This document shows positions 7,415-13,032 of a stretch of DNA of 13,032 nucleotides, piece after piece (positions within the stretch are counted from its first letter, which is position 1; every line of letters starts with the position of its first letter). The position numbers and the translations under genes are program-made. The notes under the pieces were generated by a model. It searched no databases and had not been told where the DNA came from. It saw only the letters and a program-made list of their open reading frames with translations. Location: positions 1 to 13,032 of the forward strand of contig JAFYJR010000152.1 of the NCBI GenBank assembly GCA_017538005.1. The letters are read 5' to 3'. This stretch comes from Clostridia bacterium (GTDB taxonomy: Bacteria; Bacillota; Clostridia; Oscillospirales; Acutalibacteraceae).

Positions 7415-7443
7415 ATTATACCCAAGCCGCACTGATAAGTCAA
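7415..7443 (-). promoter_or_regulatory. Near-consensus promoter of tRNA-Ser
   Basis: On the minus strand TTGACT (7443-7438) and TATAAT (7420-7415) are separated by exactly 17 bases. The -10 lies 22 bases upstream of the mature tRNA 5' end, leaving a short leader for RNase P to remove. This is the strongest promoter in the window, as expected for a stable RNA gene. Confidence 0.85.
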
Positions 7444-7465
7444 CAAGTTGTCGCTTCTTGTTGAC
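7439..7465. repeat. Perfect 9-bp inverted repeat spanning two divergent -35 boxes
   Basis: GTCAACAAG (7439-7447) and CTTGTTGAC (7457-7465) are exact reverse complements with 9 bases between them. The left arm contains most of the tRNA-Ser -35 box and the right arm most of the TTGACA assigned to the divergent hydrolase gene. It could be an operator, or just two similar promoters placed back to back. Confidence 0.7.
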
Positions 7466-7489
7466 AGGCCTGTTTCGTGGTAAAATACT
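7461..7489 (+). promoter_or_regulatory. Predicted promoter of the hydrolase-EFR1 pair
   Basis: A perfect -35, TTGACA (7461-7466), is followed by AATACT (7484-7489) at a 17-base spacing. Overlapping it, TGGTAAAAT (7478-7486) reads as an extended -10, though only 14 bases from the -35. One of the two is likely used. Its presence argues against the in-frame GTG at 7477 being the start of the hydrolase. Confidence 0.55.
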
Positions 7490-7509
7490 CGGGTAAAGAA
7501 GGTGTTATT

Positions 7510-8535
7510 ATGAAAAAAGCATTCGGCATCGCGGCAGGCGCGGGAATCGCCGCTGCCACGGCGTTCAGCGAGGCGCTGCTGCGCTCGACATTTGACGTCG
7601 ACGGCAACGGCATAAGTCCGGACGGCGCCGACATCAGCTACCCGCCGCTCGTTCACAAGCTGGCAGAGCGTGACGGCAACCTCGGAGGACTTATGCGCAT
7701 GCTTCTCCTCTTCGCCGAAGTTGACGGTGACCCCATGCGTGAAAATGTGAGCTTCTGCCGCAGCCTGAACCCGACAGAATACACAATTAAAAACGACAAG
7801 GGAAATACATTGTACGGCTGGCTCTTCAAGAATGAAAAGCCGACAAACAGGTATATGATATTCTTCCACGGATACAACATTTCCGGACTTGCGGACGGAA
7901 ACAGATACATCCGTCTCTACCACGACCTCGGCTTCAACTGCTTTGTCGTGGATCATGTCCACCAGGGCAAGAGCGAGGGCAAGTGCGTAACCTTCGGCGA
8001 GCAGGAAAGCAAAGACTGTATTAAGTGGCTTCACTTTATGGTCAATGAGTTCGGCAAGGACATCGAGATAGTCATCCACGGCGTCTCAATGGGCGGCGCG
8101 ACCGCCATCCTCACAGCCGCAAACCCCGACCTTCCCGAAAATGTCAAGTTCGTCGTTGACGACTGCGGCTACTCGAGCGCCAGAGCGGAGTTCATACACG
8201 TCCTGACCTCGTTCCACATCCCGAAACCCATAGCGAAGGCCATAATAAACAACGAGGCCCACTACTACAAACTCCGCTACGGATACAACCTCGACAACGC
8301 CGACCCGAAATCACAGGCACACAAGATTAAGATTCCCACCCTCTTGATGCACGGTGACGACGATGTATTCGTCCCCCATTACATGAGTGAAGAGATCTTC
8401 GCGGAACTCACATGCCCGAAAGAATTTCACTCCTTCAAAGGCGCCCCTCACAGCGGCTGCCAGTACCTCTACCCTGAGGAATACACTTCGTACATAAAAA
8501 CATACATAGACAAATACCTTGGAGGCACAAAATGA
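7510..8535 (+). CDS. Alpha/beta hydrolase (serine hydrolase, YqkD-like)
   Basis: A 341-residue serine hydrolase, probably an esterase, acyltransferase or peptidase-like enzyme of unknown substrate. The fold signatures are FFHGYN (118-123, oxyanion region), the nucleophile elbow GVSMGG with S193, HGDDDVFVP with acid D285, and GAPHSGC with H314, giving a full Ser-Asp-His triad. The arrangement resembles Bacillus YqkD and related S9-like hydrolases. The N-terminus is two lysines, then a small, Ala/Gly-rich hydrophobic stretch (about residues 4-19). It could be a weak membrane anchor or an uncleaved signal, but it is short. The ATG at 7510 is chosen because AGAAGGTG sits at 7497-7504; an in-frame GTG at 7477 lies inside the promoter. 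The end overlaps the EFR1 gene by four bases (ATGA), so the two are translationally coupled. Confidence 0.88.
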   Translation: MKKAFGIAAGAGIAAATAFSEALLRSTFDVDGNGISPDGADISYPPLVHKLAERDGNLGGLMRMLLLFAEVDGDPMRENVSFCRSLNPTEYTIKNDKGNTLYGWLFKNEKPTNRYMIFFHGYNISGLADGNRYIRLYHDLGFNCFVVDHVHQGKSEGKCVTFGEQESKDCIKWLHFMVNEFGKDIEIVIHGVSMGGATAILTAANPDLPENVKFVVDDCGYSSARAEFIHVLTSFHIPKPIAKAIINNEAHYYKLRYGYNLDNADPKSQAHKIKIPTLLMHGDDDVFVPHYMSEEIFAELTCPKEFHSFKGAPHSGCQYLYPEEYTSYIKTYIDKYLGGTK

Positions 8536-9257
8536 TTTACTATTTCACAGGAACAGGCAACTCAAAATGGGTTGCGGAAACAATGGCAGCAAAACTCGGC
8601 GACGAGGTTTCAACCATAGCTGAAGCAAAAACAGCAGACGGAGACAAGATAGGCATTGTCGCGCCGACATACGCCTGGGGCTGCCCCGGTCCCGTCGGCG
8701 AGTTTCTGAAAACACTCAAGACTGACGGCAAGTATGTTTTCTTCGTCGCGACATGCGGCTCAAACTGCGGCATGTACGACAAGCAGGTTGCAAAGCTCCT
8801 CGGCCGTCCCGTTGACGCCTTCCTCACACTCTCACTCCCGAACAACTGCATTCAGCTCGGCGACTGTGAGGCGGAAGATGCTGCAAAGGCGAAGTTTGCG
8901 GCCGCAAAACCCATACTTGATTCCTTTATCGCAAAAGTTGAAAAAGGCGAAAAGGTTGTCGATGTAGTCCGTGGTCCCGTCCCACATCTCCTGACATATG
9001 TCGTTCACCCCGCATATCTCAAATTCGCGACGAGCGACAAACCTTTCTCGGTTGACATCGGCAAGTGCAACTCCTGCGGCGCCTGCGAAAAGTACTGCCC
9101 CGTAGGCAACATAAAACTCGTTGACGGCCATCCCACCTGGAACGGCAACTGCGCCCAGTGCACAGCCTGCATAAACCGCTGTCAGAATGAAGCCATCCAA
9201 TACGGCAAAAAGAGCGCGACGCGCCGCCGCTACCACTTCACCGAAGACCTGGTATAA
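8532..9257 (+). CDS. EFR1-family flavodoxin-ferredoxin protein
   Basis: A 241-residue electron carrier or small oxidoreductase with two parts. Residues 1-150 form a flavodoxin-like domain: TGTGNS at 6-11 is the FMN phosphate loop, and APTYAWGCPGPV (44-55) fits the second flavin loop. Residues 175-220 form a bacterial 2[4Fe-4S] ferredoxin with C179, C182, C185, C189 and C207, C210, C213, C217, each set in the CxxCxxCxxxC pattern. This combination defines the EFR1 family, which is frequent in Clostridia; its redox partners are mostly unknown. The C-terminus ends in a basic stretch (KKSATRRR). The start overlaps the hydrolase stop (ATGA), with GGAGG at 8521-8525 inside the upstream gene, which points to joint expression with that hydrolase. 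A strong terminator follows. Confidence 0.93.
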   Translation: MIYYFTGTGNSKWVAETMAAKLGDEVSTIAEAKTADGDKIGIVAPTYAWGCPGPVGEFLKTLKTDGKYVFFVATCGSNCGMYDKQVAKLLGRPVDAFLTLSLPNNCIQLGDCEAEDAAKAKFAAAKPILDSFIAKVEKGEKVVDVVRGPVPHLLTYVVHPAYLKFATSDKPFSVDIGKCNSCGACEKYCPVGNIKLVDGHPTWNGNCAQCTACINRCQNEAIQYGKKSATRRRYHFTEDLV

Positions 9258-9262
9258 AGCCA

Positions 9263-9290
9263 AAAGCCCCGAGCGGAAGCTCGGGGCTTT
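9263..9290. terminator. Strong hairpin terminator with GNRA loop, shared by EFR1 and hypA
   Basis: A perfect 12-bp stem, AAAGCCCCGAGC (9263-9274) with GCTCGGGGCTTT (9279-9290), closes a GGAA tetraloop. The U-run is partly inside the stem, followed by GGTTTATA on the plus strand; the minus strand reads CTTTTGGCTTTATA. It sits between two convergent genes, with 5 bases to the EFR1 stop and 3 to the hypA stop, so it probably serves both. Confidence 0.88.
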
Positions 9291-9293
9291 GGT

Positions 9294-9638
9294 TTATATG
9301 ATGCCGATCTGTTTGATCAGGAGTTCGCGGCCGCTTAAAATTTGTTTGTCGCGGCTGGAACATTTGGGGCATGTGCCCTCGTATTGCCTGATGTTGTAGT
9401 GTTTTCCGCAATTGTTGCAGACTCCTTCGCCTTTGATTTCATTTATCTTCAGGGAAGAGTTTTTAAAGAGAGGCCGTTCTTCTATAACTATCGGATAATA
9501 CTTTTCAAAAAAGATCGGCAGCATTCCGGTAAGTTCACCAAGGTCGAGTTCTATGAATTCGACCTTTTGTGCGTGATTGTCTATGGCGACTTTTTCGACG
9601 CTTTTTACAATCTCGTAAAGTGTACCGATTTCATGCAT
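9294..9638 (-). CDS. hypA: HypA-type hydrogenase maturation nickel metallochaperone
   Basis: Delivers nickel, usually with HypB, to the large subunit of [NiFe]-hydrogenases. With the ATG at 9636-9638 it has 114 residues, the normal length, and begins Met-His-Glu; in HypA the N-terminal amine and His2 bind Ni, so this start is preferred. A GTG at 9642-9644 would add two residues, bury the nickel site and sit only 3 bases from the AAGGG ribosome binding site. The zinc domain has C74xxC77 and C90xxC93. The start lies 2 bases after the stop of the large oxidoreductase gene, implying one operon and coupled translation. No HypB, HypC-F or hydrogenase subunit is in the window, so the target is unknown; it may serve a hydrogenase elsewhere or the neighbouring enzyme. 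Confidence 0.92.
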   Translation of the reverse strand: MHEIGTLYEIVKSVEKVAIDNHAQKVEFIELDLGELTGMLPIFFEKYYPIVIEERPLFKNSSLKINEIKGEGVCNNCGKHYNIRQYEGTCPKCSSRDKQILSGRELLIKQIGII

Positions 9639-9640
9639 AG

Positions 9641-12304
9641 TCACTCACCCTTAAGTTTTGTAACCACCATGTTCTTGCTTCGTACGACTGCGTATTTTGC
9701 AACAGTCGGAATGAGTTCTTCGTATGTTCCGCCGCCTGCATTGTATACCTTGGAGAGGTGGATGGCGTCGAACTTACAACGGGTTGTGCAAAGACCGCAA
9801 CCTACGCAGATGTTCTGGTCGACATGAGCTGCGCCGCAGGAGAGACAGCGGGCTGTTTCTTTCTTGACCTGTTCTTCCGTGAAGGTGAGTCTGTCGTCGG
9901 CAAAACTTAACTTGCTCTCTTTTCTGCGCTGAGGAATCTGGCGGGGTTCAAGGTCAAATCCGCCGAGAGGAAGAAGAGCATTATCTTTGTCGATTGCCTT
10001 GTAGTCGCGTCTGTCTCTGCCGAGTACAAGTGAGTGACCTTCGCGTACAGCGCGGTTTAGTGATACGGCGCCCTGTTTGCCTGCAGCAATTGCATCGATT
10101 GCAAACTTGGGACCTGTGTATACATCACCGCCAACGAAGATGTCACTGTCATCGGTCACATATGTGAAACCGTCTGCGACAGCAGTACCGTTCTTGTTGA
10201 TCTTAACCTTTGTGCCCTTGAGGAGGTCACCCCAGTCGATTGATTGGCCTATTGAAAGAAGAACTGTATCGGCATCAACGGTTATTGTGTCGTTCTCGTC
10301 ATACTTGGGAGAGAACTTGCCGGCTTCAAATACAGATACGCATTTTTTGAATACGACTCCTGAAACTTTACCGTCTTTGAGGAGGATTTCTTTCGGACCC
10401 CAACCGTTGTTGATGACAATGTTCTCTTCGCGAGCTTCGTCCTGTTCCTCCTTGGCTGCCGGCATCTCGGCTTCAGACTCAAGGCAGTACAAGTTGACAC
10501 TCGTTATGTTCTGGCGGACTGCGGTGCGGGCAACGTCGACGGCAACGTTGCCGCCGCCGATTACGACTACCTTGCCGGCAGCCTTCGTCTTCTTGCCCGC
10601 GTTGACGGCTTTTAAGAACTCGACGCCTGAGATGACGCCTTCGGCATCTTCACCAGTGATGCCGAGTGCACGGCCGTTCTGCGCGCCTATGGCGATGTAG
10701 AAGCCCTTGTAGCCTTCTTTGCGGAGGTCGGCGATTGAAATATCCTTGCCGACTTCAACGCCTGTCTTGAATTCAACACCGAGAGCTTTGATTACTTCGA
10801 TTTCGGCATCGACTACATTTTTCTCAAGTCTGAAAGAGGGGATGCCGAGCGTGAGCATACCGCCGAGTTTGTCCTCTTTCTCGAATACGGTTACCTGATG
10901 GCCGTATACTGAGAGATAGTAGGCACAGGAGAGACCTGCGGGGCCGGAGCCTATGACGGCAATCTTCTGGCCACCGGTATACATCTTCTTCGGAATGTAT
11001 TTTGTCGCATCGTCAAGTTCTTTCATGGCGATGAATTTCTTAACTTCGTCGATTGCGACTGCGTCGTCCACGCTTCCGCGGGTACATTCGTCTTCGCATC
11101 TGTGGTTACAGATTGCGCCGCAGACCGCCGGCAACGGGTTCTCTTTCTTTATTAGTTCAAGGGCTTCAACATAGCGTCCTTCAGACGCAAGTTTTAAATA
11201 ACCCTGAACTGCGATGTGAGCGGGGCAAGCCGTTTTACAGGGGGATGTGCCCGTCTCGGGGATGACATTCTGACGGTTTGTCAGGAAATCAGTCTGCCAG
11301 TATTTCTTCGACCACCAGATGTTGTCGGGAAGATCCTTATCCTTTATCGGAACCGGATTTTTTCGGCAGAGTTTCTCGCCGAGTTTTACGGCATTCTGTG
11401 GGCATACTTCCATACATTGTCCGCAGGCCACACAGTTGTCTGTGTTTACGGATGCCACATAGTTTGAGCGTGACATATTGGGTGTTGAGCACCACCATGC
11501 CGTACGGAGGCCGAGGCAGGTATCCCAGCTGCAGTTGCAGATGAACATTGAGTTCTCTTCACCGTCAACATTTGTAACCTCGTGAACATAGCCGAGTTCC
11601 TCTGATCTCCTCAGTATCTCCCAGCACTCTTCCTCGGTTATTCTGCGAGCTCTGTTTGTTTTGATACAGCTCTCGGCAAATTTGCCGAGCACTATGCAGA
11701 CTTCATCTGCGGGGTCGCCTGTGCCTTCGCCGTTTAAAGCCGCCGCTCTGCGGCACTGACACTGTGTGACGCCCAGGCTGGGCTTGTACTTGTCTACCCA
11801 GTAGGAGAGTTCTTCAATCTTGACTCTTTTCGGCTCGTTTTCAATTGCTTTCTGTACGGGTACAACTTTGATGAGTCCGCGACCCATGGGTACCCAGGGC
11901 GCAAGAATCTCGGTTAAGAATCTTGCTTCGTCAAAAAAAGCTCTGCCTGCCTTTCTCGTATTCTCCTCACTGTGAATACCTGAAGGCATGAGCATGAGTT
12001 CCATTGAACCCGGAGCGTAAAGGGGAAGGTTGATCATCTCGCGTCCGTCATCGTCCGAGGTCCACTCGGTAATACCGATGTTGCAGAGATGTTCCGCAAT
12101 CTTGTACGCTTCCTCCTCACTCTTATTGATTCTTTTCGCGAACTCGGCAATGTAGACAGGCTTTCTGCGCTTGAGCTTAAGCGCATAACCTGCGTACTCG
12201 TCATCAATAACGGAATCGATGAATCTGTAGCATGCGGAGTTCTCGTTTGGAATCTTGTTTACATAGTCGATCTTTGATGCCAGTAACCATTTTTTAAGTT
12301 CCAT
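9641..12304 (-). CDS. Multi-cluster Fe-S/FAD NAD(P)H oxidoreductase (GltD/NfnB-like with ferredoxin modules)
   Basis: An 887-residue cytoplasmic electron-transfer enzyme, probably moving electrons between NAD(P)H and a ferredoxin-type or other acceptor. Domain order: residues 1-130, winged-helix-like, no motifs I can name; 165-285, a cysteine-rich module with QCQCR (C182, C184), C203, C213, ICNCSWDTC (C256, C258, C263) and C272; 290-305, a [4Fe-4S] site C291-C294-C297-C301; 350-430, the GltD-type Fe-S helical domain with C356, C360, C395, C399, C403, C407; 447-485, the FAD loop GSGPAG (452-457); 577-600, the NAD(P)H loop GGGNVA (583-588); 715-750, the GltD-family GGDVYTGP end; 815-850, a terminal ferredoxin with C820, C823 and C833-C836-C839-C843. 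The ATG follows GGGAGG. hypA follows 2 bases after the stop; a TetR gene is divergent. Specific substrate unknown. Confidence 0.9.
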   Translation of the reverse strand: MELKKWLLASKIDYVNKIPNENSACYRFIDSVIDDEYAGYALKLKRRKPVYIAEFAKRINKSEEEAYKIAEHLCNIGITEWTSDDDGREMINLPLYAPGSMELMLMPSGIHSEENTRKAGRAFFDEARFLTEILAPWVPMGRGLIKVVPVQKAIENEPKRVKIEELSYWVDKYKPSLGVTQCQCRRAAALNGEGTGDPADEVCIVLGKFAESCIKTNRARRITEEECWEILRRSEELGYVHEVTNVDGEENSMFICNCSWDTCLGLRTAWWCSTPNMSRSNYVASVNTDNCVACGQCMEVCPQNAVKLGEKLCRKNPVPIKDKDLPDNIWWSKKYWQTDFLTNRQNVIPETGTSPCKTACPAHIAVQGYLKLASEGRYVEALELIKKENPLPAVCGAICNHRCEDECTRGSVDDAVAIDEVKKFIAMKELDDATKYIPKKMYTGGQKIAVIGSGPAGLSCAYYLSVYGHQVTVFEKEDKLGGMLTLGIPSFRLEKNVVDAEIEVIKALGVEFKTGVEVGKDISIADLRKEGYKGFYIAIGAQNGRALGITGEDAEGVISGVEFLKAVNAGKKTKAAGKVVVIGGGNVAVDVARTAVRQNITSVNLYCLESEAEMPAAKEEQDEAREENIVINNGWGPKEILLKDGKVSGVVFKKCVSVFEAGKFSPKYDENDTITVDADTVLLSIGQSIDWGDLLKGTKVKINKNGTAVADGFTYVTDDSDIFVGGDVYTGPKFAIDAIAAGKQGAVSLNRAVREGHSLVLGRDRRDYKAIDKDNALLPLGGFDLEPRQIPQRRKESKLSFADDRLTFTEEQVKKETARCLSCGAAHVDQNICVGCGLCTTRCKFDAIHLSKVYNAGGGTYEELIPTVAKYAVVRSKNMVVTKLKGE

Positions 12305-12401
12305 ATTTTTCCTCCCTTTTAATTTTCAAAAATGTTTCCGTACAAATTCTAATGTTTTTAAAACCCGATAAAAAGGTGCTCTGTAAATTTTGCGACATAT
12401 G

Positions 12402-12417
12402 TGATACAATTGTCTCA
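12402..12417 (+). promoter_or_regulatory. Palindromic operator candidate overlapping the tetR -10 box
   Basis: TGATACAATTGTCTCA matches its reverse complement at 14 of 16 positions around a perfect ACAATTGT core. It contains TACAAT (12405-12410), an extended -10 box (TGATACAAT) about 31 bases upstream of the tetR start codon. A 16-bp palindrome at this place is typical of TetR-family autoregulation and could also act on the divergent oxidoreductase promoter about 100 bases away. A second perfect 8-bp palindrome, ACATATGT (12395-12402), abuts it. The -35 region (TGTAAA, 12382-12387) is weak. Confidence 0.55.
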
Positions 12418-12441
12418 TACAAACGTACGGGAGGAATAATA

Positions 12442-12990
12442 ATGGCCTCGAATGTTTACACGCAAAGCAAATTGTCCTTTTCAAAAAACTGCATTTTTGA
12501 CGCGCTGCTCGCTTTGCTTGAAAAGAAGGAATTGTCGGACATCTCTGTTTCTGAGCTTACAAAAAAGGCCGGCGTATGTCGCTCGACCTTTTACAGAAAC
12601 TATGATGATATCGCAAGTGTCATTGTGGACTTTTTAAATGAGCGCCCTTTGGGTTTTTCCAATGACCTAAAGAGGGAAGATATGAATAACTACGAGTTGG
12701 TGGCAAACTATTTCAGCTATCTTCTTGAGAACAGGAGACTGTTTACGGCACTTGATAAGAGGGGAATGCTCCATCTCCTGCTCGATGTACACAGCCGAGT
12801 CTTTAAGAATAATTTTAAACCGATAGTAAATGATATCGGATTTGTTGAAGACTATGAGATCTCCGCCTTTATCGGAATTGTATATATGGTCACCGCAGAC
12901 TGGATACACAACGGTATGCAGGGAGAAATGGATGAGATGGTTGAACTGTCGTTTAAGATCATCACACACTACACGGGCAACAAAGTTTAG
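12442..12990 (+). CDS. TetR/AcrR-family transcriptional regulator
   Basis: A 182-residue DNA-binding regulator. The N-terminal helix-turn-helix is clear: helix 1 at about 15-29 (NCIFDALLALLEKKE), then ISVSELTKKAGVCRSTFYRNY at about 34-54, ending in the family-typical STFYRNY recognition-helix pattern. The C-terminal ligand/dimer domain (about 80-178) has no motifs that reveal its ligand; it includes many aromatic residues and resembles the TetR subgroup common in Clostridia. The ATG at 12442 is chosen because GGGAGG lies at 12429-12434; an earlier in-frame ATG at 12352 would add 30 residues running through the promoter. It is divergent from the Fe-S oxidoreductase-hypA operon, which is therefore the likely target along with its own promoter. 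Confidence 0.9.
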   Translation: MASNVYTQSKLSFSKNCIFDALLALLEKKELSDISVSELTKKAGVCRSTFYRNYDDIASVIVDFLNERPLGFSNDLKREDMNNYELVANYFSYLLENRRLFTALDKRGMLHLLLDVHSRVFKNNFKPIVNDIGFVEDYEISAFIGIVYMVTADWIHNGMQGEMDEMVELSFKIITHYTGNKV

Positions 12991-12999
12991 ATATATTTA

Positions 13000-13025
13000 A
13001 AGCCCCGGGCAAAGGCCCGGGGCTT
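13000..13025 (+). terminator. Hairpin terminator after tetR
   Basis: A perfect 11-bp stem, AAGCCCCGGGC (13000-13010) with GCCCGGGGCTT (13015-13025), closes an AAAG loop, starting 10 bases after the tetR stop. The plus-strand tail (GATGATA to the window end) has few Ts as far as can be seen; the other side is A/T-rich, so it may also act on a minus-strand gene beyond the window. Confidence 0.75.
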
Positions 13026-13032
13026 GATGATA

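Noticed and set aside
7477..7509. GTG start at 7477 that would extend the alpha/beta hydrolase by 11 residues
   Set aside because: It lies inside the predicted promoter and has no ribosome binding site, whereas the ATG at 7510 has AGAAGGTG at the right distance.
7294..8079. Long minus-strand open frame of 261 codons across the tRNA and hydrolase
   Set aside because: It runs through the tRNA-Ser gene and its promoter and is antisense to a hydrolase with a full catalytic triad; no family motifs or ribosome binding site.
9639..9644. GTG at 9642-9644 as hypA start
   Set aside because: It would put two residues before the Met-His nickel-binding end and is too close to the ribosome binding site.
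10077..10700. Plus-strand open frame of 207 codons inside the oxidoreductase gene
   Set aside because: Low-complexity Ser/Thr/Pro translation opposite the conserved FAD/NAD(P)H domain; a typical shadow frame.
12352..12441. ATG at 12352 extending the TetR protein by 30 residues
   Set aside because: The extension runs across the promoter and operator palindrome and resembles no TetR N-terminus; the ATG at 12442 has a strong GGGAGG site.
9263..13025. Similar AAGCCCC...GGGGCTT hairpins at 9263-9290 and 13000-13025 as a dispersed repeat element
   Set aside because: Both sit directly after stop codons and similarity is limited to the GC-rich stem, so ordinary terminators explain them.

Overview
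The window looks like chromosomal core plus accessory DNA from an anaerobic Gram-positive bacterium, most likely a member of the Clostridia (Eubacteriales). The grounds are a tpiA-gpmI glycolytic pair, an ECF vitamin-transporter S component, strong GGAGG-type ribosome binding sites, an EFR1-type flavodoxin/ferredoxin protein, a large multi-cluster iron-sulfur flavoprotein with a HypA-like nickel chaperone, and strong rho-independent terminators. Base composition looks near 50% GC. No genus can be named from the sequence alone. There are no IS elements, CRISPR arrays, phage genes or obvious broken genes.

Layout. 1-2467 (+): the end of tpiA, then gpmI (cofactor-independent phosphoglycerate mutase with a cysteine-rich insertion), then a YgjP-type zinc metalloprotease-like protein whose start codon overlaps the gpmI stop. 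2464-3081 (-): an ECF S component that meets the previous gene tail to tail with a 4-bp overlap. 3166-4656 (+): a TrkH/KtrB potassium channel subunit, ending at a bidirectional terminator. 4717-7200 (-): a tocopherol-cyclase-like protein and, upstream of it, a lipase of the Geobacillus/Staphylococcus type that has no signal peptide. 7303-7393 (-): tRNA-Ser(GCU) with a near-consensus promoter and its own terminator. 7510-9257 (+): an alpha/beta hydrolase overlapping by 4 bp an EFR1-family flavodoxin/ferredoxin protein, closed by a GNRA-loop terminator. 9294-12304 (-): an 887-residue iron-sulfur/FAD/NAD(P)H oxidoreductase followed immediately by hypA. 12442-12990 (+): a TetR-family regulator transcribed divergently from that redox operon, with a palindrome over its own promoter.

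How the parts may work together. tpiA and gpmI are lower-glycolysis enzymes. The lipase and tocopherol-cyclase-like protein are neighbours on one strand and both suggest handling of hydrophobic small molecules inside the cell; this is inference. The redox operon joins a GltD/NfnB-like NAD(P)H-FAD module to several ferredoxin-like modules and a nickel chaperone, and is probably controlled by the adjacent TetR protein. This redox-TetR locus and the lipase/cyclase pair are the parts least explained by known systems. I found no self-evident new defence or mobile system.
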